In this document: positions 1-6,378 of the stretch, one piece after another
Position numbering within the stretch: position 1 is the stretch's first letter
How the letters are laid out: each line of letters opens with the position of its first letter
NCBI GenBank assembly: GCA_003233295.1
Contig: QILJ01000564.1
Span: 1-6,378, forward strand
Source: Ignavibacteria bacterium
GTDB taxonomy: Bacteria > Bacteroidota > Ignavibacteria > Ignavibacteriales > Melioribacteraceae
DNA: 6,378 nucleotides
Direction: 5' to 3'
Made by a program: the position numbers and the translations under genes
Notes under the pieces: model-generated
Told to the model about the DNA's origin: nothing
Database searches by the model: none
What the model saw: only the letters and a program-made list of their open reading frames with translations

Positions 1-3000
1 TATTTGGGTTGCCATATCATCTGTTATTCCCCAGTAATTTTTTAGCCAGGTTTTAAATTCTGCGGGTGATAATTTCTTGTCAGCTCCTCCATATCTATTA
101 ATATTACCAGCAGCATATTGGTATAAAGCTTTATATTGAGCGCTGTTGCTTTCTGTTGTGTTAAAAGCAATACCTGTTGCATTCTGATATAAATCCATTA
201 ATTCATTAAAATCAATTTTTCCGTTTCCATTTGTGTCTAAAGTTAAATTGGTTTTTAACCACTCCATTAAGTTTATCTGCTTATCGCCGCCTAAATCCTG
301 AGAATTGATTATTTCTGCTGCTATATTAGCTGAAATTCCCTGTTTTTTAAGATAAGCAGTGTATTCATCCACAGAAAATTTCTTATCACCATCTGTATCA
401 ACTGTATTAAGATAATTTAATGAGTATTTATAAAGATTAAGCATCTGATCTTCGCTTGCGGGAGCAAGAGTTACACCAGCAATTTGACCATCCATATCCA
501 TTAATTCATTAAAATCAAGTTTTCCGCTTTTATTGGTATCAAAACCTATTTGAGCTTTCATCCATTCATAAATATCAATCCCGCCATCATGATTTAAATC
601 ATAAAGATTAACAGCTTTAGCAGCCATATCTGCCGGAAGTTGAAGTTTTGTAAAGTAACTTTCAAGTTCAGTAGGAGTTAAAATTCTGTCAGTAGTCTTA
701 TCCTGTTTGTTGAATAAAGCTTTTGTCTGACCATAAATTGAAAGATACTGGCTAACGTCATCCGGTGCTGGATTCAGATTTGCTCCCGATGCGCTGCTGT
801 ATAATGCAAGTTCTTCATTAAACTGCAAAACTCCATCATGATTAGTGTCAAAATCAGCTTTTGCCTTCATTAATTCCAGCTTATCAAGCTTGCCGTCGCC
901 ATCCTGATCATAATTAAACGCCATATTTCCGGAAGTATTATTAATAAGCTCGTCTGCTATGTAATCAGGAAGTCCAAGCTCCCGCATTCTGCCTTCTAAT
1001 TCATCAACACTTAATTTTTTATCAGAATCAACATCAAATTTCTGTATTAATGAATCTATATTTAGTTCAAGTTTTGAAAGCTGTACTTTATTATTATCAT
1101 TTGGATTTAACCCTGTATTTGCAAAAGAATCAAACATTTTCAGGCTTTCCTGATCACTAAGTTCGCCGTCTTTGTCTACATCAAAATCATAATCCATTTT
1201 CATGAGTTCCAGCACGTCTAACGCATCAGATCCGCCTTGAACATTATAGGATGCTAATGCCTGATTTACTGCATCTTCAGACATTCCTTTATCAGCAAAG
1301 AATGCTTTAAGTTCATCAGTATCAAGTTCATTATTTTTATCAAGATCGTATTTAGTAATAAGTTCTTTTACAGAATCATTAATTTTTGAATACTGGGCTT
1401 CATTTGTAGAATTTATGCCTAAATTAACCGCTGACATATTGTCATAAAGAGCAAATTTTTCTCCAAAACTTAATTGTCCGTCAGCGTTTGCGTCATAATC
1501 AGCAAAAGCTTTAGTAAGTTCGATCACATCAAGTCCCGAATCCGAATGGTTTCCGACATTATAAGTATCAACCATATCCTGAGCTGAAGAAGCAGAAAGA
1601 TCATATTGTTTCATGTAGGCTTCAAGCTCAGTTGCATCTAAAATTTTATCGTCATTACGGTCATAGGTTTTCATTATTTCGTTTACATTGTCACAAATTT
1701 TTGAATACTGATCAATATTGGTTGAATTTACATCTAAAGGTACGCCCGATAAATCGCTATCCATTTTCAGAACTTCATTAAGTTCAAGCTTACCGTCAGT
1801 ATTAGTGTCATAGTCAAGATTTACTTTTATCAATTCAATAAGATCAATAGAATCATCATTATTTAGATCGAAATTTGTAATAAGGTTATTAACGGTATTA
1901 TCAGCAAAATAATCCGGTAATCCTGCTTGTTTAAAATATTTTTTTAATTCAGCAGTATCTACAACTCCATCGTTATTGAAATCATATTGATCTACAAAAG
2001 CCTTGGAAGAATCTATTATTGGATTATACTGATTAACTTTGGAATGATCTGCGCCATAATCGACATCATAATTTGCAGCAACAAGATCCTGATACATTTG
2101 AAGTTTTTCATCAGAATCAAGTTTATTATCTTTATCGCCATCATAGAGAACATAGCCGGGTCCGTTTATCTTTTCTATAGCTGCAAGATTTTCTACATTA
2201 TTATCATATCTTGAAAATGCTTCCATAAATTCAAGTCGGCTTAATTCACCGTCTTGATTTTCATCAAACAAAGTAAAAGCGTTATTTGCTATATATTCGG
2301 GCATATGATTATCTTTTAGAAAAGTAGTGTATTCTGCAAGAGTTAATTTACCATTTTTATCTTTGTCTGCATCATCCATAATTTCACTGTTTACAGTGTC
2401 ATACAGTGTAGAATCTTTTAATTTCGCAGTAAGATCAGAAGTTTCGCTGGCTAAAACAACGCCGTCTTTATTAATATCATATTCGGCATATTTATTTATT
2501 ATTTCTATAATATTAACCGTTCCGTTTTTATCCATATCGAACATTCTAACGAAATTTTCTGCGACAGCTTCGGGAATGTCTTTTTTTGTAGTCTGATTTG
2601 TTTTTTGCAAAATGGCTCTGTACTCTTCAACACTTATTTCTCCATCTTTATTTTCATCCAGGGATTTCATAGTAGATGCGGCAGTCCGATATAATCCCGC
2701 ATACTGTTTCTGGGAAATTTCATCTGTATCAATACTTAACTTTGTAAGTGAATTTTGAAAAGCGATACCTTCTTCATATGATAAATCACCGCTGCCATCA
2801 TTATCAAAACTTCTATATGCACTTACCAGTTCGTCAAAGCTAACCTTGCCGTCGCCGCCGGCATATAAATTTATAAATTTATCTGTCATTTCTCCGGGAA
2901 GACCATATTTTTTAGTTATAAAATCTTTGTATTCATCCGCATCAATCTCATGATCTTTATTTTTATCGGCAGCAAATATAAATTTTTGAGCCATTTTTTC

Positions 3001-3579
3001 TATAGCATCCTTAGGAACTTTGTAAATATCCGGTAAAATATCCATATATGCGCTGCCTTCTCCGGCAGCAAAGTCAATATAACCATCATGATTTGTATCC
3101 CATGATACATAAGAGTTTAAGTACTCATCAACACTAATTTTATTATCTCCGTTTTTGTCGAAAAGATTTACCATCTTGGTTGCAGTAGCATTATTATCAT
3201 CTATTCCCCATGATAAAAGAGACTTTCCCATTTCATCAATAGAAGTTTCTCCCGGTGTATCTGCCTCAAAATCAAGGCTTTGCACACTTGTTTTTGCAAG
3301 CTTTACAAAATTAGCGTATTGATCAAATTCTATATTTGTATTTATATTTTGACCTGAGAACTGATTAAAAAACTTTAATGCTTCAGAGAAATCAAGTAAA
3401 CCATCCCCATTATCAAAATTTTGCAATAGATTTGTAATTTCAGTTGCATTCAAAAAACCATCGCCATTGGCATCAGCACCGCTATTAAAAATATTATCTG
3501 CAGTTTTTGGAGAAAATCCGGCTTGTGCAAGAAACCGTTCATATTCAACTTTATCAATTTTTCCATCATAATTATCGTC
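1..3579 (-). repeat. Tandem array of three-EF-hand modules within the giant CDS
   Basis: The array is seen at protein level: 11 full modules plus the start of a twelfth. First-loop positions are near residues 41, 143 (degenerate), 245, 348, 445, 573, 680, 785, 889, 1000, 1101 and 1203, so the period is mostly 97-111 residues (about 310 bp), with one 128-residue unit. Second and third loops start at 76/96, 181/201, 279/299, 388/408, 479/520, 611/631, 714/736, 819/840, 931/951, 1034/1054 and 1135/1155. Modules are diverged in sequence, so this looks like old intragenic duplication rather than a recent DNA tandem repeat. Confidence 0.85.
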
Positions 3580-3699
3580 AACATAATCTATAAGAATATC
3601 AGCATTTTTAGCCAGAGTTTGAGTACTGGTATCAAAATAATTACTATTAGATAAGCCGTAAAGATCTAATATATTACTGAAATTCAAGGTAAGTCCCAT
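1..3699 (-). CDS. Giant multi-EF-hand repeat protein (C-terminus outside window)
   Basis: An open frame of 1233 codons runs without a stop from an ATG at 3699 to the window edge; the C-terminus is missing. The start is supported by an AGGGAGA ribosome site ending 8 bases upstream. I count 34 EF-hand-like 12-residue loops (D-x-D/N-x-D/N-G-x-I/L-x-x-x-E). About 25 keep ligands at positions 1, 3, 5 and 12, with first residues for example at D41, D76, D181, D245, D348, D479, D573, D611, D631, D785, D951 and D1155. Known EF-hands bind Ca2+; binding here is inferred. Loops fall into repeating triplets about 100-110 residues long, with G-[LIM]-[PS] after the first loop and a Q-Y motif after the third in many units. 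The protein is rich in Asp, Asn and Lys, with one cysteine seen (C669). The N-terminus (MGLTLNFSNILDLYG) is no obvious signal peptide and I see no membrane segment. Its role is unknown; a calcium-stabilised surface, secreted or scaffold protein is possible. It is not a dockerin, which has only two short loops. Confidence 0.93.
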   Translation of the reverse strand, partial: MGLTLNFSNILDLYGLSNSNYFDTSTQTLAKNADILIDYVDDNYDGKIDKVEYERFLAQAGFSPKTADNIFNSGADANGDGFLNATEITNLLQNFDNGDGLLDFSEALKFFNQFSGQNINTNIEFDQYANFVKLAKTSVQSLDFEADTPGETSIDEMGKSLLSWGIDDNNATATKMVNLFDKNGDNKISVDEYLNSYVSWDTNHDGYIDFAAGEGSAYMDILPDIYKVPKDAIEKMAQKFIFAADKNKDHEIDADEYKDFITKKYGLPGEMTDKFINLYAGGDGKVSFDELVSAYRSFDNDGSGDLSYEEGIAFQNSLTKLSIDTDEISQKQYAGLYRTAASTMKSLDENKDGEISVEEYRAILQKTNQTTKKDIPEAVAENFVRMFDMDKNGTVNIIEIINKYAEYDINKDGVVLASETSDLTAKLKDSTLYDTVNSEIMDDADKDKNGKLTLAEYTTFLKDNHMPEYIANNAFTLFDENQDGELSRLEFMEAFSRYDNNVENLAAIEKINGPGYVLYDGDKDNKLDSDEKLQMYQDLVAANYDVDYGADHSKVNQYNPIIDSSKAFVDQYDFNNDGVVDTAELKKYFKQAGLPDYFADNTVNNLITNFDLNNDDSIDLIELIKVNLDYDTNTDGKLELNEVLKMDSDLSGVPLDVNSTNIDQYSKICDNVNEIMKTYDRNDDKILDATELEAYMKQYDLSASSAQDMVDTYNVGNHSDSGLDVIELTKAFADYDANADGQLSFGEKFALYDNMSAVNLGINSTNEAQYSKINDSVKELITKYDLDKNNELDTDELKAFFADKGMSEDAVNQALASYNVQGGSDALDVLELMKMDYDFDVDKDGELSDQESLKMFDSFANTGLNPNDNNKVQLSKLELNIDSLIQKFDVDSDKKLSVDELEGRMRELGLPDYIADELINNTSGNMAFNYDQDGDGKLDKLELMKAKADFDTNHDGVLQFNEELALYSSASGANLNPAPDDVSQYLSIYGQTKALFNKQDKTTDRILTPTELESYFTKLQLPADMAAKAVNLYDLNHDGGIDIYEWMKAQIGFDTNKSGKLDFNELMDMDGQIAGVTLAPASEDQMLNLYKYSLNYLNTVDTDGDKKFSVDEYTAYLKKQGISANIAAEIINSQDLGGDKQINLMEWLKTNLTLDTNGNGKIDFNELMDLYQNATGIAFNTTESNSAQYKALYQYAAGNINRYGGADKKLSPAEFKTWLKNYWGITDDMATQI

Positions 3700-3707
3700 T
3701 TAATTTA

Positions 3708-3714
3708 TCTCCCT
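3708..3714 (-). promoter_or_regulatory. Ribosome binding site of the EF-hand gene
   Basis: On the minus strand the sequence AGGGAGA lies 8 bases before the ATG at 3699. It is a good Shine-Dalgarno match and fixes this ATG as the start of the EF-hand protein. Confidence 0.75.
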
Positions 3715-3724
3715 GAAAGTTTTG

Positions 3725-3772
3725 AAACTGACGATATCCTTTTAATTGTCTTAATAAAAATATCGTCAATTT
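3725..3772 (-). repeat. Inverted repeat / possible 5'-leader hairpin of the EF-hand gene
   Basis: The arms at 3725-3737 and 3760-3772 are 13 bases each, with a perfect core (TGACGATAT / ATATCGTCA). The single mismatch becomes a G-U pair in minus-strand RNA. Further inside, four to five A-T pairs can form past a two-base GG bulge. It lies about 25 bases upstream of the EF-hand start, just outside the ribosome site. It could be a leader hairpin affecting mRNA stability or translation, or a regulator-binding operator. It is not a convincing terminator, as no gene ends here. Confidence 0.6.
3741..3769 (-). promoter_or_regulatory. Weak candidate promoter of the EF-hand gene
   Basis: On the minus strand a TTGACG hexamer (3764-3769) is a near-consensus -35. 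With a 17-base spacer the matching -10 is a poor ATTAAA (3741-3746). The -35 lies inside one arm of the inverted repeat, so a protein binding the repeat would cover it. An alternative -10 is TATAAA at 3771-3776, which lacks a good -35. AT-rich sequence makes chance matches common. Confidence 0.2.
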
Positions 3773-3910
3773 TATAAATACCTGCAGGATTTAAAAAGAG
3801 ATTGAAACACTTTGTTACAATTGCGAAACAGTATAAATAAAAGTCTGGCGATTTGGCTCTGCCCATAAAAGTTAATAAATTCTTAAATAAAAAGAAAACT
3901 TAATCCTTTT

Positions 3911-3919
3911 TGCTAATAT
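3911..3919 (+). promoter_or_regulatory. Candidate extended -10 promoter of the rubredoxin-flavodiiron operon
   Basis: TGCTAATAT fits the extended -10 form TGnTAnnaT loosely and would start transcription near 3926, giving a leader of about 57 bases. No -35 is seen 16-18 bases upstream, where the sequence is A-rich. A weaker alternative is TTGGCT (3853-3858), a 17-base spacer and TAAATT (3876-3881). Confidence 0.3.
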
Positions 3920-3947
3920 GAAACATAGTTAATTTTATGTTCAATTG

Positions 3948-3959
3948 TATTCCGGAATA
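3948..3959 (+). promoter_or_regulatory. 12-base perfect palindrome upstream of rubredoxin (possible operator)
   Basis: TATTCCGGAATA is a perfect palindrome ending 23 bases before the rubredoxin ATG and 10 bases before its ribosome site. It would sit in the 5' leader, downstream of the candidate -10. Its position suits a repressor site for an oxygen- or NO-responsive regulator, but I do not recognise it as the box of a known family. A 6-base inverted repeat (AACATA / TATGTT, 3922-3941) lies just upstream. Confidence 0.35.
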
Positions 3960-3969
3960 AAGTTCAAAA

Positions 3970-3975
3970 AAGGAG
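3970..3975 (+). promoter_or_regulatory. Ribosome binding site of rubredoxin
   Basis: AAGGAG stands 7 bases before the ATG at 3983, which supports that start for the short rubredoxin gene. Confidence 0.8.
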
Positions 3976-3982
3976 CGGCAAA

Positions 3983-4141
3983 ATGGATAAATATGTATGC
4001 ACAGTATGCGGTTACATTTATGACCCGTCAGAGGGCGATCCTGATAACGGCATAAAACCAGGCACTTCTTTTGAAGACTTGCCTGAAGATTGGGTATGTC
4101 CGCCATGCGGTGCTGCAAAAGATATGTTTGAAAAGGAGTAA
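3983..4141 (+). CDS. Rubredoxin
   Basis: This is a 52-residue protein, the normal rubredoxin length. It has the two iron-binding knuckles C6-x-x-C9-G (CTVCGY) and C39-P-P-C42-G, which hold a single Fe(SCys)4 centre. The aromatic core residues Y11, Y13, F30, W37 and F49 and the D-P-x-x-G-D-P-D-N-G segment (residues 14-23) are also typical. Rubredoxins are small cytoplasmic one-electron carriers. The gene ends three bases before the flavodiiron protein start, and its last codons supply that gene's ribosome site, so the two are very likely co-transcribed and translationally linked. This matches the known rubredoxin-ROO arrangement of Desulfovibrio gigas, where rubredoxin reduces the flavodiiron protein. 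The rubredoxin reductase that would feed it from NAD(P)H is not in this window. Confidence 0.97.
   Translation: MDKYVCTVCGYIYDPSEGDPDNGIKPGTSFEDLPEDWVCPPCGAAKDMFEKE
4133..4138 (+). promoter_or_regulatory. Ribosome binding site of the flavodiiron protein, inside the rubredoxin 3' end
   Basis: AAGGAG lies within the last rubredoxin codons, 6 bases before the ATG at 4145. The overlap suggests coupled translation of the two genes. Confidence 0.8.
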
Positions 4142-4144
4142 AAA

Positions 4145-5353
4145 ATGGCAGTTCTGGAGATTAAAAAAAATATTTATTCTGTAGGAGCAATAGACTGGGA
4201 CAGAAGACTTTTTGACCAGCTAATTCCGCTTCCTCATGGAACAAGTTATAATGCCTTCCTTATAAAAGGAAGCGAGAAAACTGTTTTAATTGATACTGTT
4301 TATCAGCCAAAACAAAAAGAATTAATTAACAACCTAAAAAAACTTAACGTAGAAAAACTTGATTATATAGTTTCAAACCATGCAGAACAGGATCATTCGG
4401 GATCAGTACCTGTAATGCTGGAACTTTACCCTGAAGCACAGGTTTTGGCAAGTTCCAGATGCAAAGACCTTCTTGTTTCTCAGTTTGAAATAGATGAAGA
4501 AAAAATTACTGCTGTAGATAATTCCACAGAAATTTCTCTCGGGGATAAAACCCTTACATTCGTTATAGCTCCCTGGGTACACTGGCCGGATACAATGTTT
4601 ACGCATATTCAGGAAGACAAAATCCTGTTTACATGCGATTTTATGGGATCGCACCTTGCTGCCAGCGATCTTTTTGTCAGGAATGAAGGGTTTGTCTATG
4701 AACAGGCAAAAAGATATTACGCTGAAATTATGATGCCTTTCAGGATGCATGTAAAAAAACATACCGAACAGCTTAAGAATATGGACATAGAAATAATTGC
4801 CCCGAGCCACGGTCCTTTGCATAACAATCCTGATTTTATTATTGAAGCCTATGCAGACTGGGCATCTGACGAAGTAAAAGGGGAAGTCGTTATCCCTTAT
4901 GTTTCTATGTATGGGAATAGTGCCAAAATGGTTAATTATCTTACAGACAAGCTCATTGAAAAAGGGATAAAAGTTACTCCATATAATTTACCGGAAACTG
5001 ATCTTGGCGAACTGGCAATTTCCCTGGTTGATGCCACAACTATAGTTTTCGGGGCATCAATGGTTCTTGCCGGACCTCATCCCGCTTCGGTTTATGCGGC
5101 GGCTATAATTAATGCTCTGAAACCAAAAACTAAATTCCTTTCTGCTGTCGGTTCATACGGATGGGCTGATAAACTGGGCGAAAAAATGAATGAACAACTC
5201 AAGTCGTTTTTGCCTGCGATAAAAGCGGAAATGTTAAATCCTGTTTTTGTAAAAGGATTGCCAAAAGAAGAAACTTACAGCAGGCTTGATAAATTAGCAG
5301 ACGAAATTTATAACAAACACAAAGAAGCAATGCTTCTTCCGGCAAAATTATGA
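4145..5353 (+). CDS. fprA: Flavodiiron protein (FprA/ROO family, O2 and/or NO reductase)
   Basis: The 402-residue protein has the usual length and two-domain layout of class A flavodiiron proteins. Residues 1 to about 245 form a metallo-beta-lactamase-like domain with a complete set of diiron ligands by family alignment: H79-x-E81-x-D83-H84 (SNHAEQDHSG), H146, D165 and H222 (APSHGP). Residues from about 249 to the end form a flavodoxin-like FMN domain, with the phosphate loop S-M-Y-G-N-S at 254-259, the A-G-P-H-P segment at 309-313 and G-S-Y-G-W at 336-340. The family reduces O2 to water or NO to N2O in the cytoplasm of anaerobes, taking electrons from rubredoxin, which is encoded directly upstream. 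Which substrate is preferred cannot be read from the sequence. No extra C-terminal rubredoxin or flavin reductase domain is present, so this is not the NorV type with fused rubredoxin. The ATG at 4145 is supported by its ribosome site and by the conserved N-terminus. Confidence 0.96.
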   Translation: MAVLEIKKNIYSVGAIDWDRRLFDQLIPLPHGTSYNAFLIKGSEKTVLIDTVYQPKQKELINNLKKLNVEKLDYIVSNHAEQDHSGSVPVMLELYPEAQVLASSRCKDLLVSQFEIDEEKITAVDNSTEISLGDKTLTFVIAPWVHWPDTMFTHIQEDKILFTCDFMGSHLAASDLFVRNEGFVYEQAKRYYAEIMMPFRMHVKKHTEQLKNMDIEIIAPSHGPLHNNPDFIIEAYADWASDEVKGEVVIPYVSMYGNSAKMVNYLTDKLIEKGIKVTPYNLPETDLGELAISLVDATTIVFGASMVLAGPHPASVYAAAIINALKPKTKFLSAVGSYGWADKLGEKMNEQLKSFLPAIKAEMLNPVFVKGLPKEETYSRLDKLADEIYNKHKEAMLLPAKL

Positions 5354-5445
5354 AATCTTAATATTTTTAAACTATTTGCCTTATTTATAATTCAATAATA
5401 TCAATATTTTATGGATTTCTGTAAAGAATCGTTGATAATTAAGTT
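5354..5445. other. Convergent intergenic gap without a clear terminator
   Basis: This is 92 bases of AT-rich sequence between the converging flavodiiron and TPR genes. I searched for a GC-rich hairpin followed by a T run in either direction and found only short weak A-T pairings, so termination may be factor-dependent or use a hairpin too weak to call by eye. Confidence 0.5.
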
Positions 5446-6378
5446 CTAAAGATTTTCAAGCTGGTTTAATCTTCGCCTTACAAGAATACTAAATGTTTTT
5501 TCACCTGTATTTTTATCTAAATATTGTTTAAGGACTTCTTTGGCAGTCTTTACAGCGCCGGTTCTTTCATAGAAATCCGACAGCACTAAAAACAGGTAAT
5601 CATTTTTAGGAAGGTTTGCAATGCCCTCTTTTAGCACCTGTATCGCATAACTCGCCATTCCTCTGTCAAGGAAAATATCTGCCAGGTCTGTATAATCCTG
5701 AACTGATGATGGAATTATATCTACAGCCCGCTGGAATTCGTAATTTGATGCTTTTCTTTTGCTCATAGTAAGGTAGCTTTGGCTTAAATTATAGTGATAA
5801 ATCGGTCTTTTCGGATTTTTTTCAACAGCTTCTTTAAAAGCAATAGAGGCGTCTTCATATTTATCAAGCTTAATATCCAGAAGTCCTAAGTAATTATAGA
5901 GTTCGGCATTTTTAGAATTCTTTTCAGCTGCCAGTTTAAGTACTTCCAGCGCTTTTTCCGGCTCGTTATTCTGCTCATAACATTTGCTTAATGAAATATA
6001 AGCCCTGTAATTTACGGGATCCAGCTCAATTGATTTTTGGAAATTCTCAATAGCGGAAACAAATTTACCGGAATTTTGCTGTACAACGCCCAGATGAAAA
6101 TATGACCGTGGATTATTTTTATTCAATTTTATCGCAAGGTTCAGGTATTTTTCAGCCTGACCATATTTAAGCTCGTTTGCATAAACAATACCGAGGTTCT
6201 GGCTGGCAAGATAATGGTCATTTTTCAGCATAAGAACCTGCCCGAAGTTATATTTGGCTTTTTCATAGTCGCCTTTTCTGTAATATGCAAGCCCTCTGGT
6301 GAAATAAGCTTCGTAATATTTGGGGTCGGCGGCTATAGCTTTGTTTAAATAATAAATTTCCTGATCAATATTTCCCTG
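5446..6378 (-). CDS. Tetratricopeptide repeat (TPR) protein (N-terminus outside window)
   Basis: The frame is open from the window edge to a TAG at 5446-5448, giving 310 visible residues. The in-frame ATG at 6231 falls in the middle of a repeat and is not the true start. Eight consecutive 34-residue TPRs begin at visible residues 23, 57, 91, 125, 159, 193, 227 and 261, preceded by the second half of another (L-N-K-A-I-A-A-D-P). They show the usual small and aromatic pattern (for example EAYFTRGLAYYRKGDYEKA and ELYNYLGLLDIKLDKYEDA). A 16-residue basic and leucine-rich tail (TFSILVRRRLNQLENL) ends the protein. TPRs form a helical superhelix that binds other proteins or peptides. No enzyme domain is visible, and the missing N-terminus may hold a signal peptide, membrane anchor or other domain. 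The specific partner or pathway cannot be inferred. Confidence 0.93.
   Translation of the reverse strand, partial: QGNIDQEIYYLNKAIAADPKYYEAYFTRGLAYYRKGDYEKAKYNFGQVLMLKNDHYLASQNLGIVYANELKYGQAEKYLNLAIKLNKNNPRSYFHLGVVQQNSGKFVSAIENFQKSIELDPVNYRAYISLSKCYEQNNEPEKALEVLKLAAEKNSKNAELYNYLGLLDIKLDKYEDASIAFKEAVEKNPKRPIYHYNLSQSYLTMSKRKASNYEFQRAVDIIPSSVQDYTDLADIFLDRGMASYAIQVLKEGIANLPKNDYLFLVLSDFYERTGAVKTAKEVLKQYLDKNTGEKTFSILVRRRLNQLENL

Noticed and set aside
1987..2214. Plus-strand open frame of 75 codons, Ile/Phe-rich
   Set aside because: It lies antisense within the EF-hand gene; the hydrophobic composition is what reverse-reading Asp/Asn/Lys codons gives. No ribosome site supports it.
2327..2596. Plus-strand open frame of 89 codons
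   Set aside because: It is also antisense within the EF-hand gene, without a recognisable protein or ribosome site.
1..3699. Cellulosomal dockerin protein
   Set aside because: Dockerins have two ~22-residue loop-helix repeats in ~70 residues at one end; here loops fill the whole protein in triplets with intact a-b EF-hand spacing.
3725..3772. Intrinsic terminator
   Set aside because: The hairpin stem is AT-rich and no gene on either strand ends before it; the flanking genes diverge from this region.
3900..4118. Minus-strand open frame of 72 codons
   Set aside because: It overlaps rubredoxin on the opposite strand; the four-cysteine rubredoxin is clearly the real gene.
4403..4822. Minus-strand open frame of 139 codons
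   Set aside because: It lies wholly antisense to the flavodiiron protein, whose diiron ligands are coded here.
6229..6231. ATG at 6231 as start of the TPR protein
   Set aside because: The frame continues upstream to the window edge with good TPR sequence (EAYFTRGLAYY), and the ATG falls inside a repeat.

Overview
The window is AT-rich and holds four protein genes in two divergent/convergent pairs. They are a very long minus-strand gene for a multi-EF-hand protein (its C-terminus lies beyond base 1), a plus-strand rubredoxin-flavodiiron protein operon, and a minus-strand TPR protein whose N-terminus lies beyond base 6378. No RNA gene, mobile element, CRISPR array or origin was seen.

Region 1-3699 is one uninterrupted reading frame of 1233 codons on the minus strand, starting at an ATG preceded by a good Shine-Dalgarno. 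The protein is built almost entirely of EF-hand-like motifs: I count 34 loops, about 25 of them with a near-canonical set of calcium ligands. They are arranged as 11 complete and one cut-off tandem modules of about 100-110 residues. Each module has three loops (a, b, c). The a and b loops are spaced as in an ordinary EF-hand pair, but b and c start only 20 residues apart, so they seem to share one short helix. This architecture is the most interesting part of the window.

Region 3700-3982 is the divergent intergenic space. It carries a long inverted repeat just upstream of the EF-hand gene, a 12-base perfect palindrome just upstream of rubredoxin, and weak candidate promoters. Region 3983-5353 encodes rubredoxin and an FprA-type flavodiiron protein only three bases apart. 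Rubredoxin is the known electron donor to flavodiiron proteins, which reduce O2 to water and/or NO to N2O, so the pair is an oxygen/NO detoxification unit of an anaerobe. Region 5354-5445 is a short convergent gap without a clear terminator. Region 5446-6378 encodes at least eight head-to-tail 34-residue TPRs.

The organism is probably an anaerobic or microaerophilic, low-GC bacterium. The oxygen-scavenging operon, standard genetic code, AT-rich sequence and large EF-hand protein would fit an uncultured gut lineage such as Gastranaerophilales (Vampirovibrionia/'Melainabacteria'). That placement is an inference of low confidence; Clostridia or other low-GC anaerobes are not excluded. The EF-hand and TPR genes show no functional link to the rubredoxin operon other than position.
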